Part shown: piece after piece, positions 8,038-15,163 of the stretch
How positions within the stretch are numbered: position 1 is the first letter of the stretch
Layout: each line of letters opens with the position of its first letter
Origin: RFXV01 sp038150465
Lineage (GTDB): Bacteria; Bacteroidota; Bacteroidia; Flavobacteriales; Schleiferiaceae
Assembly (NCBI GenBank): GCA_038150465.1
Contig: JAYOTP010000030.1
Coordinates: 1 to 25,154, forward strand
Direction: 5' to 3'
DNA: 25,154 nt
The notes under the pieces: model-generated
Told to the model about the DNA's origin: nothing
The model's database searches: none
What the model saw: the letters and a program-made list of their open reading frames with translations, nothing else
Made by a program: the position numbers and the translations under genes

Positions 8038-8064
8038 TCTGCTTAATGGATAAAACGAACAGAA

Positions 8065-9708
8065 ATGAAAGTTGTTGACCCGACTCAAGGAAAAGCATGG
8101 AAAAATCTTGAGTCGCTTGCTCAGCAGGTGGCACCGAAGATCGAACTGAGTGCTTTTCGGGGCGATGCGAAAAGGGCACGATCGTACCAGAAGACGTCCA
8201 AGGACCTTCTGTTCAACTATGCGCGCAACCTGGTGGACGACCGCATTCTGGATGCACTCCTCGAACTGGCAGAAGAATCTTCGCTCCGTTCAGGTATAGA
8301 AGCTCTGTTCAACGGAGAAAAGATCAACGGAACGGAAAACCGTGCGGTCCTGCATACCGCCCTGCGCCGATCGGACCGATCCGGTGTCCTGGTAGATGGC
8401 GTGGATGTGCTGCCCGACGTACATGAGGTACTCGACCGAATGAAGGCCTTCTCCACCGCCCTTTTGGACGGATCGCATACCGGATTCAGCGGCAAACCCA
8501 TCACCGATGTGGTGAACATTGGCATCGGCGGATCGGATCTCGGTCCACTCATGGCCTACGAGGCCCTGAAAGAATTTGGGCCGGGCCGGATCAAGGCGCA
8601 CTATGTTTCCAATGTGGATGGCATCCATCTGCATCGATGCCTCGCAGAACTCGATCCGGAATCCACCCTCTTCATTGTGGCCTCGAAGACCTTCACCACA
8701 CAGGAGACCATGAGCAATGCGCAGGCCGCCCGGGAGTGGTTTCTGGAAGCAGCGGAGGCTTCGGCCGTACAGCATCATTTCGTGGCCATTTCCACCAATC
8801 TGGAGGCGGTTGCGGAATTCGGTATCTCTGAGGAGCTGACCTTTGGCTTTTGGAATTGGGTGGGTGGCAGATACAGCATGTGGTCAGCCATCGGACTTTC
8901 GCTCTGCTGCAGTCTGGGCTACGACGTCTTTGAGCAAATGCTTCGGGGTGCCGAACACACCGATGAGCACTTCCGCAGTTCCGAACCCTCGGAGAACATT
9001 CCGGTACTGATGGCCCTGATCGGTATTTGGTACAACAACTTTTTGGGCTGGTCTTCTCATGCCATCCTCCCCTACGATCAGCGGCTGCACCGCTTCCCCG
9101 CCTACCTCCAACAGGCCGATATGGAGAGCAACGGAAAGTATGTGGACCGGACAGGAAAGAAGATCGGCTACCAGAGCGGACCGATCATTTGGGGCGAACC
9201 GGGCACCAATGGCCAGCATGCCTTCTACCAATTGCTGCATCAGGGCACCAAGAATACCTCCTGCGATTTCATTGCGGGAGCCCGCTCACGGCATCCCTAC
9301 GATGAGCAGCAGGAGATCCTGCTGGCCAACTTCTTTGCTCAGCCGCAGGCCCTGATGAATGGCTTGGATGAGAAAGAGGTCCGCGGCAATATGCAGAGAG
9401 AAGGCATCGGGACCGACAAAATGGAACAGTTGCTTCCCCACCGCATCTTCGAGGGCAACCGACCCAGCAACATCATCTTTTACAAAGAACTCACGCCTTT
9501 TGTACTCGGCCAGCTCGTGGCCCTGTATGAGCACAAGATTTTCTGCCAGGGATGGATCTGGAACATCTTCAGTTTCGATCAGTGGGGAGTGGAATTGGGA
9601 AAGAAAGTGGCCAAGGGCATCTTGACTGAAATGCAAGAGCATGCCCCCGGCGCGGCCTCTGATGCGGTCACTCAAGAATTGCTCAGGCATTGGGAGGGCT
9701 GGAAATGA
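8065..9708 (+). CDS. pgi: Glucose-6-phosphate isomerase
   Basis: This enzyme interconverts glucose 6-phosphate and fructose 6-phosphate in glycolysis and gluconeogenesis. The 547-residue protein matches the long bacterial/eukaryotic PGI type. It shows the phosphate-binding IGIGGSDLGP at about 152-161, SKTFTTQET at 207-215, GGRYSMWSAIGL near 267-278, the catalytic Glu354 in MESNGK, the ring-opening His385 in GTNGQH, and the C-terminal signature FDQWGVELGKK with its catalytic Lys. An ATG at 8046 is out of frame, so ATG 8065 is the start. A small GC hairpin after the stop (9712-9724) has no T-run. The next gene is 64 nt downstream. Confidence 0.97.
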   Translation: MKVVDPTQGKAWKNLESLAQQVAPKIELSAFRGDAKRARSYQKTSKDLLFNYARNLVDDRILDALLELAEESSLRSGIEALFNGEKINGTENRAVLHTALRRSDRSGVLVDGVDVLPDVHEVLDRMKAFSTALLDGSHTGFSGKPITDVVNIGIGGSDLGPLMAYEALKEFGPGRIKAHYVSNVDGIHLHRCLAELDPESTLFIVASKTFTTQETMSNAQAAREWFLEAAEASAVQHHFVAISTNLEAVAEFGISEELTFGFWNWVGGRYSMWSAIGLSLCCSLGYDVFEQMLRGAEHTDEHFRSSEPSENIPVLMALIGIWYNNFLGWSSHAILPYDQRLHRFPAYLQQADMESNGKYVDRTGKKIGYQSGPIIWGEPGTNGQHAFYQLLHQGTKNTSCDFIAGARSRHPYDEQQEILLANFFAQPQALMNGLDEKEVRGNMQREGIGTDKMEQLLPHRIFEGNRPSNIIFYKELTPFVLGQLVALYEHKIFCQGWIWNIFSFDQWGVELGKKVAKGILTEMQEHAPGAASDAVTQELLRHWEGWK

Positions 9709-9772
9709 TGCCCGCTCCGAGCGGCGGAAGATGAGATAATCATCATCTTTGCGGCGCATTTCCCAAAGCGGG

Positions 9773-10276
9773 ATGCGTTGTCCGTTGGAAGTACAGAACA
9801 ACATATCGAACAAGGGCCGATTCTACCTTCTCAGGGTCTTGATCGTCATCCTTCTCCTGGCCAGTCTGGCAGACCTCGGTCTTTCCCAGCTCTCAGGATC
9901 CCTTGGGGAGCAATTTGAGGAACATCCTATGGCGCTTGCTGCAGCAGCCGTGATGCTTCTGCTCATCCTGCTGCGTTTTCGGCTTTTCGAACTCGACGAT
10001 GGCTACGAGATGATCCACATCATCAGCAGAAGCGTCTTCTCTCTGAGCAGCTCCCGGTCGCACAAGACGGCCTTCAGCAAAAGAAAGATGAGCGCCTATT
10101 CGATCAAGGGCAGTGGACTGCAAAGACGGCTTCAGATCGAGCTGAAGGATTTTGCAGGTGCTGAAAACACCCAAAAGCAGTTTGACATCCGTCTTCTGTC
10201 CCGAACCGAGCGCAAAGAACTGAGCCGGTCTCTGGATGCTGTGCTCGAAAAGTACAGGGCTTCGAACCAAGCCTGA
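9773..10276 (+). CDS. Small membrane protein, two TM segments plus soluble tail
   Basis: I do not recognise a named family. The 167-residue product has two hydrophobic helices (about residues 18-40 and 54-72) and then a cytosolic-looking region of about 95 residues rich in charged beta strands. That tail ends in a helix starting at LLSRTERKELSRSLDAVLEK. The tail's pattern of strands then one helix resembles a bacterial PH-like domain; this is a guess from pattern only. ATG 9773 is preferred over TTG 9749, which lies in a weak -7-like box (CATCTTTG at 9744-9751). It sits 31 bp before the next small membrane protein gene. No catalytic motif is seen. Confidence 0.65.
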   Translation: MRCPLEVQNNISNKGRFYLLRVLIVILLLASLADLGLSQLSGSLGEQFEEHPMALAAAAVMLLLILLRFRLFELDDGYEMIHIISRSVFSLSSSRSHKTAFSKRKMSAYSIKGSGLQRRLQIELKDFAGAENTQKQFDIRLLSRTERKELSRSLDAVLEKYRASNQA

Positions 10277-10295
10277 ACCCTTCCTCCCCCTTGAC

Positions 10296-10303
10296 TATTT
10301 TTG
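10296..10303 (+). promoter_or_regulatory. -7 box (TATTTTTG) of the cytochrome-b-annotated membrane gene
   Basis: TATTTTTG is an exact TAnnTTTG and ends 4 nt before ATG 10308, so the predicted transcript begins at or next to the start codon. Confidence 0.55.
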
Positions 10304-10307
10304 GAAC

Positions 10308-10727
10308 ATGAACACTTCCCTACTCATCCAGATCCATGGCGTTCTGGCGCTTTTATTGCTCGCGCTGCTGCCGCTCACTATGCTTGTCCTCATTCTGAAA
10401 AAACCCATTTCCGCTCTTCTCAGCCTCGGCTGCACACTGACCGCCCATCTGCAGCTGCTGCTCGGGCTCACCTTGTATTTTGTGGGCACCAATGGGTACC
10501 TCCTCTTCAAAACGGGAGAGGCGATGAGCAATCCACAGTATCGATTTTATGCAGTGGAGCACATCAGCACCATGATCATTGCCATTGTTCTTTTCACCAT
10601 TGCCCGGGCCAAGACCAAACGCTCGCAGGGCGGGGAAAAGTGGAAGGCTCCTGTGATGCTCTACGCCCTGGGCTTTGTTCTCCTGCTCTCCAGAGTGCCC
10701 TGGGATCGCTGGCCCTTTGGAATGTAG
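10308..10727 (+). CDS. Four-TM membrane protein of the Bacteroidota 'cytochrome B' annotated family
   Basis: The 139-residue protein has four predicted transmembrane helices. It resembles a short Bacteroidota family often labelled cytochrome b in databases (recalled, not searched). Visible conserved features are an N-terminal HGVLALLLLALL, HLQLLLGLTLYF at about 46-57, RFYAVEHISTMIIAIVLF at about 80-97 and a final SRVPWDRWPFG. His residues at the starts of helices 1 and 2 and in AVEH could bind haem, but this is unproven. ATG 10308 follows an exact -7 box, so a longer in-frame reading from 10236 is rejected. hflX begins 12 nt after the stop, so the two are likely co-transcribed. Confidence 0.75.
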   Translation: MNTSLLIQIHGVLALLLLALLPLTMLVLILKKPISALLSLGCTLTAHLQLLLGLTLYFVGTNGYLLFKTGEAMSNPQYRFYAVEHISTMIIAIVLFTIARAKTKRSQGGEKWKAPVMLYALGFVLLLSRVPWDRWPFGM

Positions 10728-10739
10728 CGCGACAAGAAC

Positions 10740-11936
10740 TTGATCTCATCCAAAAAGTCCCCTGCCGTTTCCGGACCGGAAAAGGCCATACTGATCGGCA
10801 CCTTCCAGCGAAGAACGGAGGAAGCCAAGAGCACCGAATATCTGGATGAACTTGAATTTCTCGCCGATACTGCGGGTGCAAACGTAGTCCGCCGCTTTCA
10901 GCAACGACTTGACATGCCCCATCCCAAAACCTATCTCGGCAGTGGGAAAATGCAGGAGGTCCGTGATTTCTGCAAGGCAAAAGGAGTGGATCTGGTCATC
11001 TTCGACGACGAGCTGACGCCCTCTCAGCTGAAGAACATCGAAGGCCTGCTCAGCGTGAAGGTCATGGACCGAACCCATCTGATCCTCGACATTTTTGCTG
11101 CACGTGCTCGGACCAGCCATGCCCGAACCCAAGTGGAACTGGCCCAGTATGAGTACCTGCTGCCCCGATTGACCAAGATGTGGACCCACCTGCAGAAACA
11201 AAAAGGAGGGATCGGCATGAAAGGACCCGGAGAACGGGAGATCGAGACCGATCGCCGGATCATCCGCGGGCGCATCAGCAAACTGAAGGCCGACCTGAAA
11301 AAGATCGACAAGCAAATGGCCACGCAGCGGGGAAACCGGGGCGCGCTGGTTCGTGTGGCTCTGATCGGGTATACCAATGTGGGCAAATCGACCCTGATGA
11401 ATGTCCTGAGCAAGGCATCGGTTTTCGCTGAGAACAAGTTGTTCGCCACCCTCGACACCACGGTCCGCAAGGTGGTGATCGGCAACCTGCCCTTCCTGCT
11501 GTCCGATACAGTGGGTTTCATTCGCAAGCTGCCCACCCAATTGGTCGAATCCTTCAAGAGCACTTTGGACGAAGTGCGGGAAGCGGATCTGCTCCTGCAT
11601 GTGCTCGACGTTTCCCATCCGGCCTTCGAGGACCATTTCAACAGTGTGCAGAAGACCATCGCCGAACTGGGCGCATCTGAAAAACCCATGCTTCTTGTTT
11701 TCAATAAGGTCGATGCCTTTCGGCCGGCAGAGGTGGATGAATTCGACCTGATCGAAACCGAAGACCGATCCTACTCGAGCCTGGAAGAACTCGAGAAAAG
11801 CTGGATGGCCAAGAGCCATGAGAATGCCGTGTTCATCTCAGCCGCCAAAAAGATCCAGATCGAAGAGCTTCGCAGCACGCTTTTCTACCTGATCAAGGGC
11901 ATCGCTGCCGATCGCTACCCCAATCTCTCGTACTGA
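10740..11936 (+). CDS. hflX: Ribosome-associated GTPase HflX
   Basis: HflX is a GTPase (and possible ATP-dependent RNA helicase) that splits stalled or heat-damaged ribosomes and binds the 50S subunit. The 398-residue product has the HflX N-terminal domain with THARTQVELAQ-type helix (SHARTQVELAQYEY, about 126-139), the glycine-rich linker GPGEREIETDRR at 162-173, G1 GYTNVGKST at 210-218, G3 DTVGF at 256-260, G4 NKVD and a C-terminal SAAKK. No ATG is available: an in-frame stop at 10725-10727 lies 12 nt upstream and the conserved N-terminus begins at once, so TTG 10740 is the start. It is the last gene of the run from 10308. Confidence 0.95.
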   Translation: MISSKKSPAVSGPEKAILIGTFQRRTEEAKSTEYLDELEFLADTAGANVVRRFQQRLDMPHPKTYLGSGKMQEVRDFCKAKGVDLVIFDDELTPSQLKNIEGLLSVKVMDRTHLILDIFAARARTSHARTQVELAQYEYLLPRLTKMWTHLQKQKGGIGMKGPGEREIETDRRIIRGRISKLKADLKKIDKQMATQRGNRGALVRVALIGYTNVGKSTLMNVLSKASVFAENKLFATLDTTVRKVVIGNLPFLLSDTVGFIRKLPTQLVESFKSTLDEVREADLLLHVLDVSHPAFEDHFNSVQKTIAELGASEKPMLLVFNKVDAFRPAEVDEFDLIETEDRSYSSLEELEKSWMAKSHENAVFISAAKKIQIEELRSTLFYLIKGIAADRYPNLSY

Positions 11937-11974
11937 ATGGGCTCGAGCTGCTGTTTTGGACCAATGCTTCATCC

Positions 11975-11982
11975 TACTTTCG
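11975..11982 (+). promoter_or_regulatory. Weak -7 box of the glycosyltransferase gene
   Basis: TACTTTCG matches 7 of 8 positions of TAnnTTTG. It is 1 nt before ATG 11984 and 19 nt before ATG 12002, which favours the second ATG as start. Confidence 0.4.
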
Positions 11983-12001
11983 CATGACCAATGAAGCAGG
12001 C

Positions 12002-12955
12002 ATGAAGATCAGTGGATTCTCCATGGCGCGAAATGCGTCCAAGCTGTACTATCCATTGCGCCAGGCGATCGAATCCATATTGCCGATCTGCGATGAATTC
12101 GTGGTGGCCATTGGTTCGGGAGATGCCGATGACCGAACGCGGGAGGAAGTTGAAAACATCGGTTCGGACAAGATCCGCATCATCGATACGGTCTGGGACC
12201 TCGAGAAATATCCGCGCGGCATGGAAAATGCCCACCAGACCGACATAGCCATGAAGGCCTGCACGGGGGACTGGCTCTTTTATGTGCAGGCCGATGAAGT
12301 GGTGCACGAACGCTTCCTGCCGGTGATCGAGAACAGGTGCCGGGAGCTGCTGGCGGACCAGGAGGTGGAAGGCCTGCTCTTCGATTACATTCACTTCTAT
12401 GGTGACTACGACCACCACCACGTGGGCCACGATTGGTACAAGAAAGAGATACGCATCGTTCGGAATCTGCCGGATATGCATTCCTGGATATCTGCACAGA
12501 GCTTTCGCAGGATCCCCGATTTCGACGGACTGAATTACCGCGTAAAAGAAGGCACCCACAAACTCAAGGTGGCTTCCTCAGGTGCCCAGATGTTCCATTA
12601 CGGCTGGGTGCGGCCGCCGCATCTGATGCAGAAAAAGAAGAAATCGCTGGGCACGATCCATCACGGTTCCCAAGCCATGGACGCTGCCTACAGGGAAAAA
12701 CCCATTGCCTTTGACTACGGACCGCTCGGCCGGACCCGAAAATTCCAAGGCACTCATCCGGCGGTTCTCAAGGACTGGATCGCCCGTTTTGACTGGCAAG
12801 ATCAACTGAACTACAGCTCAAAGGAGCGCAGTGGAAAGCGCGAGCTCCTTCCACATGACCGGCCCAAGAGCCGTTTGATCAGCTGGATCGAACAGAATAT
12901 GCTCGGGGGAAGAAGCCTGGGTGGTTTCAACAACTACGTCCTCCTGGACAGGTGA
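12002..12955 (+). CDS. Glycosyltransferase, GT2-like, Bacteroidota family
   Basis: This probably transfers a sugar from a nucleotide donor onto an envelope glycan; donor and acceptor are unknown. The 317-residue product starts MKISGFSMARN, the usual N-terminus of this family as I recall it. It continues with an ILPICDEFVVAIGSGDADDRT nucleotide-binding region (residues about 26-46), GDWLFYVQADEVVHE at about 89-103 with an acidic DE likely standing in for the DxD metal motif, EGLLFDYIHFYG, and FHYGWVRPPHLM. It is normally complete. A longer reading from ATG 11984 adds six residues. The gene stands alone between hflX and the convergent hydrolase, not in a polysaccharide cluster. Its stop directly abuts the hydrolase stop. 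Confidence 0.85.
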   Translation: MKISGFSMARNASKLYYPLRQAIESILPICDEFVVAIGSGDADDRTREEVENIGSDKIRIIDTVWDLEKYPRGMENAHQTDIAMKACTGDWLFYVQADEVVHERFLPVIENRCRELLADQEVEGLLFDYIHFYGDYDHHHVGHDWYKKEIRIVRNLPDMHSWISAQSFRRIPDFDGLNYRVKEGTHKLKVASSGAQMFHYGWVRPPHLMQKKKKSLGTIHHGSQAMDAAYREKPIAFDYGPLGRTRKFQGTHPAVLKDWIARFDWQDQLNYSSKERSGKRELLPHDRPKSRLISWIEQNMLGGRSLGGFNNYVLLDR

Positions 12956-13732
12956 TTAGCCAACCGATTCCATGAAATCTTGGATCAGATCGTGCATCTG
13001 GTCTGGCCGCTCGGCCTGAACCCAATGCCCAGCATCCGCCACGGTCTTCAGCTCCATTTCAGGGAAGAAACGGTGCATTCCCGGAAGGTCATCGTCCTCA
13101 ATGTAGCCGGAACGGCCGCCCCGAATGAACAGAACTGGTCCGTCGAAACCTCCACTGGGCAGGAGCTCCTCACCCACATTTTGCAGTTCGCGGTCGATGA
13201 CCTCAAGATGGAATCGCCATTCAAATCCCTTTTCCTTATCGCGGCTCAGGCTTTTCATCAGAAACTGACGAACACCCCATTCCGGAATGCCTGAGCGCTC
13301 GAGAAAAGCGTCGACTTCCGATCGGCTCTTCATCTTGTGGAGCGGGACGGACCGAAGCGCCTGAACGATGGTCCGATGATGGACCGGGTACTGCTTTGGA
13401 CCGATATCGACCACCATCAAACTGCTCAGCAGATCGGGAGCCTGTGAGGCCAGGTGCATGGCGGTCTTTCCTCCCATGCTGTGGCCCATCAGATGCACTC
13501 CGGAGAGCCCGTGTTCTTTCATGTAGCCTGCCACATCTTCGGCCATATGGGCATAGGACCACTGATCGCTTTTCGGGGAGCGGCCGTGGTTGCGCTGGTC
13601 GATCAGATGGACCTCGCGGTGCGCTGCCCAGCGGCGGCCCAGACTCATCCAGTTGTCGCACATGCCGAACAGTCCGTGCAAGACCAAAAGAGGTGTGCCA
13701 CCCGATCCTATGATCCTGGAGAAGAGCTTCAA
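12956..13732 (-). CDS. Alpha/beta hydrolase, YbfF/ABHD11-like esterase
   Basis: This is a cytoplasmic serine hydrolase of 258 residues. The fold's landmarks are clear: oxyanion HGLFG at 19-23, the family stretch LIDQRNHGRSP at 43-53, nucleophile elbow GHSMGG with Ser85, and catalytic His236 in AGHW. The HGLFG...DNW and RNHGRS motifs point to the YbfF/ABHD11 esterase group; the natural substrate is unknown. The start is TTG 13732, fixed by the conserved N-terminus and a 4-nt overlap (TTGA) with the pdxJ stop, which implies translational coupling. The link to vitamin B6 synthesis is not explained by sequence. Confidence 0.88.
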   Translation of the reverse strand: MKLFSRIIGSGGTPLLVLHGLFGMCDNWMSLGRRWAAHREVHLIDQRNHGRSPKSDQWSYAHMAEDVAGYMKEHGLSGVHLMGHSMGGKTAMHLASQAPDLLSSLMVVDIGPKQYPVHHRTIVQALRSVPLHKMKSRSEVDAFLERSGIPEWGVRQFLMKSLSRDKEKGFEWRFHLEVIDRELQNVGEELLPSGGFDGPVLFIRGGRSGYIEDDDLPGMHRFFPEMELKTVADAGHWVQAERPDQMHDLIQDFMESVG

Positions 13733-14466
13733 CCCGCTCCCATTACCTCAGCGAGTTCAAGCTCGCGCAGATACATCCGTATGCTGTTCTCCAAACCGAA
13801 ATAAAGGGCGTCGGAGATCAAGGCATGCCCGATGGAAACCTCCAACAGATCGGGCAAAGTGCCTGCGAAATACCTCAGATTGTTCAGGTCCAGATCATGT
13901 CCTGCATTCAGTCCGATACCGATCTTTTGGGCCTGTTCAGCAGCTTCCAAAAACGGACGAACAGCAGACCTTCGGTCCTTTGCGTAACCGGCTGCATAAG
14001 ACTCTGTATACAATTCGATCCGATCAGCGCCCAGATCATGAGCGGCCTTCACCTGCTCCGGATCGGCTTCCAAAAAAACAGACACCCGCATCCCTTGGGC
14101 CTTCAATCGATCGATGATGGGCCGAAGAACGGATGCCTTTCCCACGCAGTCCCAACCCGCGTTGGAAGTCAGCGCATCCGGCGGATCCGGAACCAAAGTG
14201 ACCTGCTGTGCATCCACGGATTCCACCAGATCGAGAAAGTCATCGGAGGGGTAACCTTCAATGTTGAACTCAGTGGCCACCAGTGGACTGAGGTCACGTA
14301 CATCCTGATAGCGAATATGACGCTCATCGGGACGCGGATGGACCGTGATGCCCTGGGCACCAAAAGATTCACAATCCCTAGCCGCTTTGAGCAGATCGGG
14401 CACGACTCCACCCCGCGCATTGCGCAGCGTGGCGATCTTGTTTATGTTGACACTCAATCGAGTCAT
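13729..14466 (-). CDS. pdxJ: Pyridoxine 5'-phosphate synthase
   Basis: PdxJ condenses 1-deoxy-D-xylulose 5-phosphate with 3-amino-1-hydroxyacetone phosphate to give pyridoxine 5'-phosphate, the last ring-forming step of the DXP-dependent vitamin B6 pathway. The 245-residue TIM-barrel protein has the N-terminal LSVNINKIATLRNARGG, the active-site HPRPDERHI at 43-51 (His43, Arg45, His50 matching known catalytic positions), EFNIEGYP, ELYTESYA, and GLNAGHDL near the C-terminal third with its conserved His. Length is typical. It is divergent from the CBS-ACT gene, with a 34-bp intergenic region packed with two -7 boxes, and is followed by the hydrolase with a 4-nt overlap. Confidence 0.97.
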   Translation of the reverse strand: MTRLSVNINKIATLRNARGGVVPDLLKAARDCESFGAQGITVHPRPDERHIRYQDVRDLSPLVATEFNIEGYPSDDFLDLVESVDAQQVTLVPDPPDALTSNAGWDCVGKASVLRPIIDRLKAQGMRVSVFLEADPEQVKAAHDLGADRIELYTESYAAGYAKDRRSAVRPFLEAAEQAQKIGIGLNAGHDLDLNNLRYFAGTLPDLLEVSIGHALISDALYFGLENSIRMYLRELELAEVMGAG

Positions 14467-14473
14467 TCCGCTG

Positions 14474-14481
14474 CAAAAATA
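14474..14481 (-). promoter_or_regulatory. -7 box (TATTTTTG on minus strand) of pdxJ
   Basis: The plus strand reads CAAAAATA. The box ends 7 nt before the pdxJ ATG, so the predicted leader is only one to a few nucleotides. Confidence 0.6.
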
Positions 14482-14488
14482 AATGGAC

Positions 14489-14496
14489 TAAGTTTG
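14489..14496 (+). promoter_or_regulatory. -7 box (TAAGTTTG) of the CBS-nadK-bamA run
   Basis: TAAGTTTG is an exact TAnnTTTG and ends 4 nt before ATG 14501. It is only 7 nt from the opposing pdxJ box. Confidence 0.6.
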
Positions 14497-14500
14497 ATCG

Positions 14501-15163
14501 ATGACCGTTCAACAACTGCTTCAGAACGATGTTCTGCCGCTCCAAATGGAGGATGCCGTTCACTTTGCTCTTGGACTGATGGATGAGCTCAAAGTCAGGG
14601 AGTTACCTGTGAATTCAGGCGATATATTTCGCGGTCTGTTGCGGGAGGATCGGCTCGAGCAGATCGCAGATGAATCGCTGAGTCTACAGGCCGCGCAACT
14701 CAACCCGGAACCACTTTTCATCGGACAGGACCGCAGCCTGCATCATGCATTGCGCATCATGCACAGCGGTGAGCTCAGCCTTTTGCCCGTGCTCGACGAA
14801 AACGGACTCTATTGCGGCTATCTCTCTGCGGAACATCTGTTCCATGAACTCGGAGGCCTTTTGAGCGCAGATGTATCCGGAGGCGTTCTGGTCCTCGAGA
14901 TGGCTGCCGAAGACTATCAGCTTTCTGAGATCGCCCAGATCATGGAGACCAACGACCTGAAGATCCTGAACGTCACGGTTCGGCCTGTGGAAATGAGCAC
15001 GCGCATCGAGGTGATGCTCAAGACCCAGTCCCGCGACCTGAGCCGGGCCCTTCAGACACTGGCCCGCTACGAATACAAAGTGCAGCTGGCCGAATTCGAG
15101 GATGTGCACGACCTGCAACTGAACGAGCGCTACGAACTGCTGATGAAAATGCTGGAAATATGA
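14501..15163 (+). CDS. CBS-pair plus ACT-like domain protein, likely nucleotide/ligand sensor
   Basis: The 220-residue protein has two CBS motifs (about residues 1-60 and 68-125, the second with PLFIGQDRSLHHAL and LLPVLDENGLYCGYL). An ACT-like region follows at about 130-210: GGVLVLEMAAEDYQLSEIAQ, then ILNVTV, then DLSRALQTLARYEY. This order resembles AcuB-type regulators. CBS pairs usually bind adenosine nucleotides and ACT domains small ligands, so a sensor role is inferred. It has no catalytic or DNA-binding domain. Its TGA stop overlaps the nadK ATG by 4 nt, which suggests it is made together with NAD kinase and may regulate it. The start is fixed by the -7 box just upstream. Confidence 0.85.
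   Translation: MTVQQLLQNDVLPLQMEDAVHFALGLMDELKVRELPVNSGDIFRGLLREDRLEQIADESLSLQAAQLNPEPLFIGQDRSLHHALRIMHSGELSLLPVLDENGLYCGYLSAEHLFHELGGLLSADVSGGVLVLEMAAEDYQLSEIAQIMETNDLKILNVTVRPVEMSTRIEVMLKTQSRDLSRALQTLARYEYKVQLAEFEDVHDLQLNERYELLMKMLEI

Noticed and set aside
9712..9724. GC hairpin after pgi (CCGCT-CCG-AGCGG)
   Set aside because: The stem is short and no T-run follows, so it is not a convincing intrinsic terminator.
10746..11819. Long minus-strand open frame (357 codons) opposite hflX
   Set aside because: It is an antisense shadow. hflX has all G motifs on the plus strand, and the antisense product has no recognisable domain.
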